DNA of 64,000 nt from Couchioplanes caeruleus. Its GTDB lineage: Bacteria > Actinomycetota > Actinomycetes > Mycobacteriales > Micromonosporaceae. Positions 52,987 to 64,000 of the stretch are shown here, piece after piece (position 1 is the stretch's first letter; every line of letters starts with the position of its first letter). Under the pieces are notes generated by a model. The model ran no database searches, was not told where the DNA came from, and saw only the letters and a list, made by a program, of their open reading frames with translations. Both the position numbers and the translations under genes were made by a program. The DNA lies in assembly GCF_003751945.1 (NCBI RefSeq), contig NZ_RJKL01000001.1, forward strand, positions 6,820,001 through 6,884,000. Direction: 5' to 3'.

Positions 52987-53906
52987 TCAAGCATCTGCGC
53001 TCCGCGGCGGACCTGGACGCGGACACCGCCACGCTGATCCTGGACACCGCCGCCGAGATGGCCACTCTCGCCGGGCGTGAGGTCAAGAAGCTGCCGACCC
53101 TGCGCGGGCGCACGGTCGTGAACCTCTTCTACGAGGACTCCACCCGTACCCGGATCTCGTTCGAGGCCGCGGCCAAGCGGCTCTCCGCGGACGTCATCAA
53201 CTTCTCCGCGAAGGGCTCCAGCGTCTCCAAGGGCGAGAGTCTCAAGGACACGGCGCTGACCCTGCAGGCGATGGGCGCCGACGCGGTCGTGATCCGGCAC
53301 CCGGCCTCGGGCGCCCCGCACCGGCTCGCGTCCTGGGTGGACGGTTCGGTGATCAACGCCGGCGACGGCACCCACGAGCACCCGACGCAGGCGTTGCTGG
53401 ACGCGTACACGATGCGGTCGCGGCTGGGGAAGATCGACGGCCTGCGGGTCGCGATCGTGGGTGACGTCCTGCACAGCCGCGTCGCGCGGTCCAACGTCCT
53501 GCTGCTCACCACGCTGGGCGCCCAGGTCACCCTGGTCGGCCCCCCCACCCTGATCCCGCTGGACATCTCGGCCGCGCTCGGCGAGAAGACGAAAGTGTCG
53601 TACGACCTCGACAGCGTCCTGCCCGACGCGGACGTCGTGATGATGCTGCGGGTCCAGACCGAGCGGATGCAGGACTCCTACTTCCCTTCCGCCCGCGAAT
53701 ACAGCCGCCGCTACGGGCTCGACGCGCCGCGCATGAGGAAGCTGCCGGAGCACGCGATCGTCATGCACCCCGGTCCGATGAACCGGGGCATGGAGATCGC
53801 TCCCGAGGTGGCCGACTCCACGCGTTCCACGATCGTCGAACAGGTCGCCAACGGCGTCAGCGCCCGGATGGCCGTTCTCTACCTCTTGCTGGGAGGCAAG
53901 GCATGA
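52983..53906 (+). CDS. pyrB: Aspartate carbamoyltransferase, catalytic chain
   Basis: PyrB joins carbamoyl phosphate and Asp. The 307-residue product has the carbamoyl-phosphate site [42 protein letters not shown], and [12 protein letters not shown] near the end. No regulatory-chain gene (pyrI) is adjacent, as usual in actinobacteria, where the enzyme is a plain trimer or associates with dihydroorotase. ATGA overlaps link it to pyrR and pyrC. Confidence 0.96.
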   Translation: MIKHLRSAADLDADTATLILDTAAEMATLAGREVKKLPTLRGRTVVNLFYEDSTRTRISFEAAAKRLSADVINFSAKGSSVSKGESLKDTALTLQAMGADAVVIRHPASGAPHRLASWVDGSVINAGDGTHEHPTQALLDAYTMRSRLGKIDGLRVAIVGDVLHSRVARSNVLLLTTLGAQVTLVGPPTLIPLDISAALGEKTKVSYDLDSVLPDADVVMMLRVQTERMQDSYFPSAREYSRRYGLDAPRMRKLPEHAIVMHPGPMNRGMEIAPEVADSTRSTIVEQVANGVSARMAVLYLLLGGKA

Positions 53907-55168
53907 CCTCGTATCTCATCAAGGGTGTCTCCGTCGTGGGTGGAACGCCCACCGACCTGCTGATCAAGGACGGCGTGGTCGCCGAGGGCGGCGGCAAGGC
54001 CGACGAGACGATCGACGCCGCGGGCCTCGTCGCCCTGCCCGGCATGGTCGACCTGCACACCCACCTGCGCGAGCCCGGCCGCGAGGACGCCGAGACGGTC
54101 GAGACCGGCTCGCGTGCGGCGGCCCTGGGCGGCTACACCGCGGTCTTCGCGATGGCCAACACCTCACCGGTCGCGGACACCGCCGGCGTGGTCGAGCAGG
54201 TGTGGCGGCTGGGCCGCGAGGCGGGCCTGGTCGACGTGCAGCCCATCGGGGCGGTCACCGTCGGCCTCGCCGGCAAGCAGCTCGCCGAGCTGGGCGCGAT
54301 GGCGACCTCCGCCGCGAAGGTGCGGATCTTCTCCGACGACGGCTTCTGCGTCGCCGACCCGCGCCTGATGCGCCGCGCACTGGAGTATGTGAAGGCCTTC
54401 GACGGCATCATCGCCCAGCACGCCGAGGAGCCGCGGCTCACCGAGGGCGCTCAGATGCACGAGGGCGAGGTCTCCACCCGGCTCGGCCTCACCGGCTGGC
54501 CCGCGGTCGCCGAGGAGGCGATCATCGCCCGCGACGTCCTGCTCGCCGAGCACGTCGGCAGCCGCCTGCACGTCTGCCACGTCTCCACGGCCGGGTCGGT
54601 CGAGGTGCTGCGCCAGGCCAAGGCCCGGGGCGTACGGGTGACCGCCGAGGTCACGCCCCACCACCTGCTGCTCACCGACGAGCTTGCGGCCAGCTACGAC
54701 CCCGTCTACAAGGTCAACCCGCCGCTGCGCACCGCCGCCGACGTGCAGGCGCTGCGGCAGGCACTGGCGGACGGGGTCATCGACATCGTCGCCACCGATC
54801 ACGCCCCGCACGCGGTGGAGGACAAGGAATGCGAGTGGGCGTACGCGCGCCCCGGCATGGTCGGTCTCGAAACCGCCCTGCCGGTCGTGCTGAGCGTCCT
54901 CGGTGAGCAGTGGGAGCTGATCGCCGAGCGCATGTCGCGCGCCCCCGCCCGGATCGCGGGCCTGGCCGGGCACGGCACCGATCTCACCGCCGGCACGCCG
55001 GCCAACCTCACGCTGGTGGACCCGTCCGCCCGCCGGGTCGTGGACCCGGCGGACCTGGCGAGCCGCAGCCGCAACACACCGTACGCGGGCACCACCCTGC
55101 CGGGTCGCATCGTCGCGACCTTCCTCCGGGGAGAGCCGACAGTCCTGGACGGGAAGGCCGTCAAATGA
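53903..55168 (+). CDS. pyrC: Dihydroorotase (class I)
   Basis: PyrC cyclises carbamoyl-aspartate to dihydroorotate. The 421-residue product has the metal-binding HxH in [20 protein letters not shown], a FSDDG segment where class I enzymes place Asp instead of a carboxylated Lys, [18 protein letters not shown], and [12 protein letters not shown] with the catalytic Asp. Length and motifs are normal. Overlap with pyrB and carA (ATGA each) shows tight coupling. No extra small membrane gene lies between pyrC and carA, unlike the order I recall for Streptomyces. Confidence 0.95.
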   Translation: MTSYLIKGVSVVGGTPTDLLIKDGVVAEGGGKADETIDAAGLVALPGMVDLHTHLREPGREDAETVETGSRAAALGGYTAVFAMANTSPVADTAGVVEQVWRLGREAGLVDVQPIGAVTVGLAGKQLAELGAMATSAAKVRIFSDDGFCVADPRLMRRALEYVKAFDGIIAQHAEEPRLTEGAQMHEGEVSTRLGLTGWPAVAEEAIIARDVLLAEHVGSRLHVCHVSTAGSVEVLRQAKARGVRVTAEVTPHHLLLTDELAASYDPVYKVNPPLRTAADVQALRQALADGVIDIVATDHAPHAVEDKECEWAYARPGMVGLETALPVVLSVLGEQWELIAERMSRAPARIAGLAGHGTDLTAGTPANLTLVDPSARRVVDPADLASRSRNTPYAGTTLPGRIVATFLRGEPTVLDGKAVK

Positions 55169-56315
55169 ACCCTCGATCTTCTGTTGCAGTGCGGCGAAGC
55201 CGCCTCGGAAGCCCAGCGATTCTCGTCCTCGAGGACGGGCGCACCTTCTCCGGCACCTCCTACGGCGCCGAGGGGGAGACCTTCGGCGAGGCCGTGTTCA
55301 CCACCGGCATGACCGGCTACCAGGAGACGCTGACCGACCCGTCGTACCACCGGCAGGTCGTCGTGCAGACCGCGCCGCAGATCGGCAACACCGGCGTCAA
55401 CGACGAGGACGACGAGTCCGGCCGCATCTGGGTCGCCGGCTACGTCGTGCGGGATCCGGCCCGCCGGCCCTCCAACTGGCGGGCGACCGGCGACCTGGGC
55501 GAGCGCCTTGCCGCCGAGGGCGTGGTGGGCATCAGCGGCGTCGACACCCGTGCGCTGACCCGGCATCTGCGCTCGCGCGGCGCCATGCGGGTCGGCATCT
55601 CGACCGTCGACCTGGACCCGGCGTCGCTGCTGGCCCGGGTGCAGGCGGCGCCGCAGATGCTCGGTGCCGATCTGTCCGTTGAGGTCACCACCTCGGAGCG
55701 CTACACCGTCGAGGCGGTCGGCGAGCACCGGTTCACGGTCGCCGCCCTCGACCTCGGCATCAAGCGCAACGTCTCGCGCCGGCTGGCCGAGCGGGGCGTC
55801 ACCACGCACGTCTTCCCGGCCACCTCGTCCATCGAGGACCTGCTCGCGGTGGGTCCCGACGCGGTCTTCCTCTCCCCGGGCCCGGGCGACCCGGCCACCG
55901 CGGACGGTCCGGTCGCGCTGGCACGCGCCGCGCTGACGCGGCGCGTGCCGCTGTTCGGCATCTGCTTCGGCAGCCAGATCCTGGGCCGGGCGCTCGGCTT
56001 CGGCACCTACAAGCTCGGGTACGGCCACCGCGGCATCAACCAGCCGGTGCTCGACAAGACCACCGGCAAGGTCGAGGTGACCAGCCACAACCACGGCTTC
56101 GCGGTCGACGCACCGCGGGACGCCGTGACCGACACGGACTTCGGCCGCGTCGAGGTCTCGCATGTCTGCCTCAACGACGACGTGGTCGAGGGCCTGCGGG
56201 CGCTGGACGTGCCCGCGTTCACCGTTCAGTACCACCCCGAGGCGGCCGCAGGCCCGCACGACGCGGACTACCTGTTCGACCGGTTCGTGGAGCTCGTCGA
56301 GAAGGTGGATGCCTG

Positions 56316-56316
<1 letters not shown>
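55165..56316 (+). CDS. carA: Carbamoyl-phosphate synthase, small (glutaminase) subunit
   Basis: CarA supplies ammonia from Gln to CarB. In 383 residues the N-terminal CPSase domain has [20 protein letters not shown] and [15 protein letters not shown], and the C-terminal class I amidotransferase has the nucleophile Cys in [16 protein letters not shown] and the catalytic His and Glu in [10 protein letters not shown]. The nucleophile elbow reads GICFGSQ rather than the common GICLGHQ, a change I recall in related actinobacteria. A 16-residue N-terminal lead precedes the domain. One-base overlap (TGATG) with carB. Confidence 0.95.
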
Positions 56317-59620
<3,304 letters not shown>

Positions 59621-59624
<4 letters not shown>

Positions 59625-60625
59625 CCATCTTCGAGACCGCCGTCCGCCCGGTGCTGTTCCGGGTGGGCGGCGGCGACGCCGAGCGGGCGCACGAGTTCAC
59701 CCTGGACCGGCTGGCCGGGCTGGGCTCCGGCGCCCGGGCCCTGCTGCGCCGCCGGTACGCAGTGAGCGCCCCGGTGGAGCTCTTCGGGGTGCGCTTCCCC
59801 AATCCGGTCGGGCTCGCCGCCGGGATGGACAAGAACGGCGTCGCGCTGCCCGCCTGGCCGGCCCTCGGCTTCGGCTTCGTCGAGGTCGGCACGGTCACGG
59901 CCCGCCCCCAGCCCGGCAACGACCGCCCGCGGCTGTTCCGGCTGCGCGACAGCCAGGCCGTGATCAACCGGATGGGCTTCAACAACGACGGCGCGGCGGC
60001 GCTCGCCGGCCGGCTGAAGGCGCTGGGGCCGCTGGGGATCCCGCTCGGTGTCTCGCTCGGCAAGTCCAAGGTGACTCCGCTCGAGGAGGCGGTGCAGGAC
60101 TATCTGACCTCCTTCGAGCTGCTGCACCCGTACGCGGACTACATCGCGGTGAACGTCTCCTCGCCGAACACGCCGGGCCTGCGCACGCTGCAGGACAAGT
60201 CGTCGATCGCCGCGCTGCTCGGCGCGCTGGTCGGCAAGACACCGGTGCTGGTGAAGATTGCGCCCGACCTCTCCGAGCCCGCCATCGCCGAGCTGCTCGG
60301 CGTGTGCCTGGCGTACGGTGCGGCCGGGGTGATCGCCACCAACACGACGCTGAGCCGCGACGGGCTCGCCGCGGCCGATCAGCCGCGGGCGGCGGAGGCC
60401 GGCGGGCTGTCCGGGCGGCCGCTGACCGAGCGGTCCCGCGAGATTGTCCGCTTTGTCCACCAGGAGACCGGCGGACGACTGCCGATCATCGGCGTGGGCG
60501 GCATCGTGGAGCCCGACGACGCGGCCCGGATGTTCGACGCGGGCGCCTCGCTGGTGCAGCTCTACACCGGCTTCATCTACCGGGGCCCCGCGCTGGTCAG
60601 GGCGGCGGCCCGGGCCCGCCGATGA
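59621..60625 (+). CDS. pyrD: Dihydroorotate dehydrogenase, class 2 (quinone-dependent)
   Basis: PyrD oxidises dihydroorotate to orotate with electrons passed to quinone. The 334-residue product has an N-terminal helical membrane-association segment ([25 protein letters not shown]), [35 protein letters not shown], the active-site Ser loop [11 protein letters not shown], and the FMN-phosphate site GVGGI. Class 2 is shown by that N-terminal helix and the Ser base. The GTG start overlaps the carB stop (GTGA), and the end overlaps bioA. Confidence 0.95.
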
Positions 60626-61881
60626 ATCTGCTCGATCTCGACCGGGCGCACGTCTGGCATCCGTACGGGCCGATGCCCGGTCGCTCCGAGCCGTACGTGG
60701 TCGACAGCGCCCAGGGAGTCCGCCTGCGCCTGGCCGACGGCCGCGAGCTGGTCGACGGCATGTCCTCCTGGTGGGCGGCGATCCACGGTTACCGCCATCC
60801 CGTCCTCGACGCCGCCCTGGCCGATCAGGCCGCGCGGATGAGCCACGTGATGTTCGGCGGCCTCACCCACGCGCCCGCGGTCGAGCTGTGCCGCACGCTG
60901 GTGGAACTCACGCCCGACGGTCTGGAGCACGTCTTCCTCGCCGACTCGGGCTCGGTCGGCGTCGAGGTCGCGATCAAGATGGCGTTGCAGGCGCAGCTCG
61001 CCCGGGGGCGCCCGGGCCGGCGGCGGCTCGCGACCTGGCGGGGCGGCTACCACGGCGACACGTTCCACCCGATGAGCGTCTGCGACCCGGTCGGCGGCAT
61101 GCATGCGCTGTGGACCGGCGTCCTGCCCGCCCAGGTCTTCGCGGGGGCCCCGCCGGCCGAGTACGACGAGGCGTACACCGCCGAGCTCGTCGCGATGGTC
61201 GAGCGGCACGCGGACGAGCTCGCCGCGGTCATCGTCGAACCGGTCGTGCAGGGCGCGGGCGGCATGCGCTTCCACCATCCGGAGTACTTACGGGCACTCC
61301 GTGAGGTGACAAGCGCGCACGATGTGCTGCTGATCTTCGACGAGATCGCGACCGGCTTCGGGCGTACCGGGGAGCTGTTCGCCGCGGACCACGCCGGGGT
61401 GACCCCCGACATCATGTGCCTGGGCAAGGCCCTGACCGGGGGATATCTCACCCTGGCCGCGACCCTGTGCACCTCGGCGGTAGCGCACGCGGTGAGCGCG
61501 GGGAGCGCGGGCGGCCTGGCGCACGGCCCCACCTTCATGGGCAACCCGCTCGCGTGCGCGGTCGCGAACGCCTCCATCGGCCTCCTGACGGCCCAGGACT
61601 GGCGGGGCCGGGTGCAGGGCGTCCACCGGGCCCTGCGGGCCGGTCTGGAGCCGCTCAGAGGCGTTCCCGGGGTCGCCGATGTGCGGGTCCTCGGCGCGAT
61701 CGGCGTCGTGCAGCTCGATCGTCCGGTCGACATGGTCCGGGCGACGGAGGCGGCCGTCGCCGCCGGGGTGTGGCTGCGGCCGTTCCGCGACCTGATCTAC
61801 ACGATGCCGCCGTACGTGGCGGACGACGCCGATGTCGCCCTCATTACCCGGGGAATCGCCGCCGCGGTGTCCGCCACCTGA
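60622..61881 (+). CDS. bioA: Adenosylmethionine-8-amino-7-oxononanoate aminotransferase
   Basis: BioA transfers an amino group from S-adenosylmethionine to KAPA to make DAPA in biotin synthesis. The 419-residue product has the N-terminal HVWHPYGPM, the substrate-site Trp pair in [54 protein letters not shown], the Asp of [18 protein letters not shown], and the PLP Lys in [14 protein letters not shown]. These match BioA rather than other class III aminotransferases. It overlaps pyrD by four bases and precedes pyrF, so a biotin gene is embedded in the pyrimidine operon. No other bio gene is nearby. Confidence 0.92.
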   Translation: MNLLDLDRAHVWHPYGPMPGRSEPYVVDSAQGVRLRLADGRELVDGMSSWWAAIHGYRHPVLDAALADQAARMSHVMFGGLTHAPAVELCRTLVELTPDGLEHVFLADSGSVGVEVAIKMALQAQLARGRPGRRRLATWRGGYHGDTFHPMSVCDPVGGMHALWTGVLPAQVFAGAPPAEYDEAYTAELVAMVERHADELAAVIVEPVVQGAGGMRFHHPEYLRALREVTSAHDVLLIFDEIATGFGRTGELFAADHAGVTPDIMCLGKALTGGYLTLAATLCTSAVAHAVSAGSAGGLAHGPTFMGNPLACAVANASIGLLTAQDWRGRVQGVHRALRAGLEPLRGVPGVADVRVLGAIGVVQLDRPVDMVRATEAAVAAGVWLRPFRDLIYTMPPYVADDADVALITRGIAAAVSAT

Positions 61882-61901
61882 CACGAAAGGGGAATCGCCC
61901 C

Positions 61902-62732
61902 ATGGAGACCTTCGGACGGCGGCTGCGCGCCGCCATGGACACCCGGGGGCCGCTGTGCGTCGGCATCGATCCCCATGCCGCTCTGCTGGCGCGCTGGGGG
62001 CTGCCGGACGACGCCGCCGGCCTGGAACGCTTCAGCTTTACGGTTGTCGAAGCACTGGCCGATCGGGTTGCCGTCCTGAAGCCGCAGTCGGCGTTTTTCG
62101 AGAGATTTGGATCACGCGGCATCGCCATCCTTGAGTCAACTATCCGACAGTCACGAGAGGCCGGTGCGCTCGTGCTTCTGGACGTCAAAAGGGGCGACAT
62201 CGGCTCGACGATGGCCGCGTACGCGAGTGCATATCTCGATCCGGACAGTTCTCTGCGTGCTGACGCGATTACTGTGAGTCCCTATCTCGGCGTCGGCTCG
62301 CTGCGGCCGGCATTCGACGCGGCGGCCGCGCACGGCGGCGGTGTCTTCGTCCTGGCGCTCACCTCGAACCCCGAGGGCCCGTCCGTCCAACATGCGCAGA
62401 CGGCCGCCGGCCGGACCGTCGCGCAGACCGTAATCGACGAGATTTCCCAGCTCAACGCGGGTGCGAGCGATCTCGGAAGCGTGGGGTTGGTGGTCGGCGC
62501 GACGATCGGCCGGACCGGTCACGACCTCTCCGCGGTCAACGGCCCGCTGCTCGCCCCGGGCCTCGGGGCCCAGGGCGGCGACCCCGCCGGGCTCGCGGCG
62601 ATCTTCGGCGGGAGCCTGCGGAACGTGCTGCCGTCGTACTCACGCGAGGTTCTCTCCGCGGGCCCGGACGCGGCCGCGCTGCGGGCCGCCGCGGAGCGCG
62701 CCGCGACCGCCTGCGGGGCCGTGATCGGGTGA
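61902..62732 (+). CDS. pyrF: Orotidine-5'-phosphate decarboxylase (type 2)
   Basis: PyrF decarboxylates OMP to UMP. The 276-residue product is of the mycobacterial/type 2 form: LCVGIDPHAALLARWGLP near the start, FFERFGSRGIAILE, the active-site LLDVKRGDIGSTMAAYA, VSPYLGVGSLRPAF and the phosphate-binding end PGLGAQGGDPAGL. The ATG follows AAAGGGG, 20 bases after bioA. Between 62030 and 62290 the codon usage is less GC-biased than in neighbours (TTT, AGA, GGA, TCA, CTT, AAA, AGG occur). Confidence 0.94.
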   Translation: METFGRRLRAAMDTRGPLCVGIDPHAALLARWGLPDDAAGLERFSFTVVEALADRVAVLKPQSAFFERFGSRGIAILESTIRQSREAGALVLLDVKRGDIGSTMAAYASAYLDPDSSLRADAITVSPYLGVGSLRPAFDAAAAHGGGVFVLALTSNPEGPSVQHAQTAAGRTVAQTVIDEISQLNAGASDLGSVGLVVGATIGRTGHDLSAVNGPLLAPGLGAQGGDPAGLAAIFGGSLRNVLPSYSREVLSAGPDAAALRAAAERAATACGAVIG

Positions 62733-62783
62733 AACGGGCCGCTTACCAGGCCCGGCCGCACGCCGGTGAGGGGTACCCCCACG

Positions 62784-62812
62784 TTGCCGAATGCGCCATT
62801 GACCGCTAGTTT
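62784..62812 (+). promoter_or_regulatory. Promoter of mihF
   Basis: TTGCCG (62784-62789), a 17-base spacer and TAGTTT (62807-62812) form a good vegetative promoter, giving a leader of about 95 bases. The 183-base pyrF-mihF gap also holds GGGGTACCCC near 62770. Confidence 0.6.
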
Positions 62813-62822
62813 TCCCGGCGCC

Positions 62823-62893
62823 GGGAACCACATGCCCCTTTGGTTCCCAGGCACACCACGTTTCACAGAAGCGCCGGTATTCACTACCGGCGC
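62823..62893 (+). promoter_or_regulatory. Two perfect hairpins in the mihF leader
   Basis: The first, GGGAACCA and TGGTTCCC around a 10-base loop, spans 62823-62848. The second, GCGCCGGTA and TACCGGCGC around TTCAC, spans 62871-62893. Both lie between the promoter and the Shine-Dalgarno (GAGGAGA), so the leader RNA is strongly structured. Confidence 0.65.
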
Positions 62894-62915
62894 GATAGGG
62901 ACCTGAGGAGAACTG

Positions 62916-63233
62916 GTGCCGCTCCCGTCACTGAGCCCCGAGCAGCGTGCCGCCGCGCTGGAGAAGGCTGCGGAGATTCGCAAGGCCCGGGCCGAGCTGA
63001 AGGATCAGCTCAAGTCTGGCAAGACCACCCTCGCCGCCGTGCTCGACCGGGCCGAGGGCGACGACGTCGTCGGCAAGCTGAAGGTCTCGGCCGTGCTCCA
63101 GGCGCTGCCGGGCATCGGCAAGATCCGGGCTACCCAGATCATGGAGAAGCTCAAGATCGCCGACAGTCGTCGCCTTCGTGGCCTCGGCGAGCAGCAGCGT
63201 AAGGCCCTCCTGGGGGAGTTCGCTGCGAACTGA
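62916..63233 (+). CDS. mihF: Actinobacterial integration host factor (mIHF/sIHF)
   Basis: mIHF is a small nucleoid protein unrelated to proteobacterial IHF that binds and bends DNA; it is essential in mycobacteria. The 105-residue product has a basic helical N-terminus (SPEQRAAALEKAAEIRKARAELK), then the S13-like/H2TH module VSAVLQALPGIGKIRATQIMEKLKI with the conserved PGIG turn, and RRLRGLGEQQRKAL. The GTG start follows GAGGAG. Its place between pyrF and gmk is conserved in actinobacteria. Confidence 0.94.
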   Translation: MPLPSLSPEQRAAALEKAAEIRKARAELKDQLKSGKTTLAAVLDRAEGDDVVGKLKVSAVLQALPGIGKIRATQIMEKLKIADSRRLRGLGEQQRKALLGEFAAN

Positions 63234-63260
63234 CTCACCGGCTCGTGTAGGAATGAGCCT

Positions 63261-63866
63261 GTGAGCATGGATGACGACGCGCGCCCGGCGGCCCGACTCA
63301 CCGTCCTGTCCGGCCCCTCGGGGGTGGGCAAGGACAGCGTGATCGAGCTGATCCGGGCGCGCTCGCCATGGATCAAGCTGTCGGTGTCGGTGACCACGCG
63401 CAAGAAGCGCGACTACGAGACCGACGGTGAGCACTATCACTTCGTCACCCGCTCGGAGTTCCAGCGCCTCGTCGACGGCGACCAGCTCCTGGAATGGGCG
63501 GAGTTCGCCGGCAACCTCTACGGCACACCTCGGGCCCAGGTCGAGGGGTGGCTGTCGCAGGGCCGGCCGGTGCTGCTGAAGATCGACCTGCAGGGCGCCC
63601 GTCAGGTCCGCGGCTCGATGCCCGACGCCCAGCTCGTCTTCCTGGCCCCGCCCAGCGTCGAGGAGCTCCGCCGCCGACTCATCGGGCGCGGCACCGACGA
63701 CGAGGAGACCATCCGCCGCCGCCTCGCCCACGCCGACGAGGAGCTGGCCGCGGAGAAGGAATTCGACCGTACGGTGGTCAACGACTTCGTCGAGCGCGCC
63801 GCGGATGAGCTGGTAGGATTGCTCGGTTCGTCATTCCTGACCCCCGCCCAGGCGCCGGAGTCCTAG
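63261..63866 (+). CDS. gmk: Guanylate kinase
   Basis: Gmk phosphorylates GMP to GDP. The 201-residue protein has the P-loop [16 protein letters not shown], the GMP-binding [35 protein letters not shown], and [14 protein letters not shown]. The residue after the P-loop Lys is Asp, where most guanylate kinases have Ser or Gly followed by Ser/Thr; GKDS is better known from PhnN-type kinases. The location between mihF and rpoZ supports Gmk. The GTG at 63261 or the ATG six bases later may be the start. Confidence 0.9.
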   Translation: MSMDDDARPAARLTVLSGPSGVGKDSVIELIRARSPWIKLSVSVTTRKKRDYETDGEHYHFVTRSEFQRLVDGDQLLEWAEFAGNLYGTPRAQVEGWLSQGRPVLLKIDLQGARQVRGSMPDAQLVFLAPPSVEELRRRLIGRGTDDEETIRRRLAHADEELAAEKEFDRTVVNDFVERAADELVGLLGSSFLTPAQAPES

Positions 63867-63944
63867 GCCGCCAGTCCCTGGCCCGGAGTGGGCAGGAGCG
63901 CGAATCCGCAGGCTCAGCTCCCGAATCGTGAGGAAATCAATTCC

Positions 63945-64000
63945 GTGGGAACCATCGCCAACCCCGAAGGCATCACCAACCCGCCGATCGACGAGCTGCT
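63945..64000 (+). CDS. rpoZ: RNA polymerase omega subunit, N-terminal start only
   Basis: Only the first 18 codons are in the window. GTG follows GTGAGGAAA, and the peptide (GTIANPEGITNPPIDELL) matches the N-terminus of actinobacterial omega, which reads NPPIDxLL. Omega stabilises the beta-prime subunit. It follows gmk by 78 bases, the usual order. Confidence 0.88.
   Translation, partial: MGTIANPEGITNPPIDEL

Overview
The window is a high-GC actinobacterial chromosome segment. Gene order and content point to the family Micromonosporaceae, most likely an Actinoplanes-like genus: ruvB-yajC-secD-secF-apt-relA, alaS-ruvX-mltG-aro genes-efp-nusB-bldD, and pyrR-to-rpoZ are classic actinobacterial blocks. 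bldD, mihF and a FliA/WhiG-type sigma factor fit a sporulating, possibly motile-spore lineage. The assignment is inference; there is no rRNA in the window. Gene starts were chosen from Shine-Dalgarno spacing, ATGA/GTGA/TGATG overlaps, or a -10 box placed for a leaderless mRNA.

Layout. 1-7.3 kb: end of ruvB, the Sec accessory genes yajC/secD/secF, apt and the (p)ppGpp enzyme. 7.3-12.4 kb: two tandem membrane-anchored cyclophilins on the minus strand, a metallo-beta-lactamase-fold hydrolase, hisS, and a divergent thioesterase/HxlR pair. 12.6-16.2 kb: a cyanophycinase-cyanophycin synthetase operon. 16.7-21.2 kb: a receptor-like Ser/Thr kinase with an extracellular CBM2-like domain, a small conserved protein, a gene-poor GC-rich stretch, and a FliA/WhiG-type sigma factor. 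21.3-24.2 kb: RidA, an amidohydrolase and a divergent D-amino-acid deaminase-like PLP enzyme. 24.3-26.7 kb: three uncharacterised membrane or coiled-coil proteins. 26.8-33 kb: aspS, a GyrI-like protein, a truncated GNAT remnant, an HTH regulator with an MFS transporter behind a strong dyad operator, and rarA. 33-40.8 kb: a 1374-residue low-complexity membrane protein, DUF948 and DUF6167-like proteins, and alaS. 40.8-51 kb: ruvX, mltG, aroE, a second mltG, an MFS pump, aroC, aroK, an RHH-ClpN fusion, aroB, aroQ, efp and nusB. 51.6-64 kb: bldD, then the pyrimidine operon pyrR-pyrB-pyrC-carA-carB-pyrD-bioA-pyrF, then mihF, gmk and the start of rpoZ.

How genes work together. The aro genes form the shikimate branch (steps AroB, AroQ, AroE, AroK and AroC are all here). 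The pyr block holds all six steps to UMP, apart from the PyrE phosphoribosyltransferase, which is absent. A PyrR-binding-loop motif lies directly before the pyrR ribosome-binding site, which suggests PyrR-dependent translational repression. bldD carries a near-consensus BldD box in its own upstream region.

The most unusual items are: duplicated mltG genes with long blocks of exact identity; the kinase with a degenerate CBM2-like ectodomain and a Thr in place of the catalytic-loop Lys; an RHH-ClpN fusion with its own inverted-repeat operator; a coiled-coil protein whose C-terminus resembles a segment of actinobacterial relaxases; bioA embedded in the pyr operon; and a strongly structured mihF leader. 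No tRNA, rRNA, CRISPR array, insertion sequence or prophage was seen.
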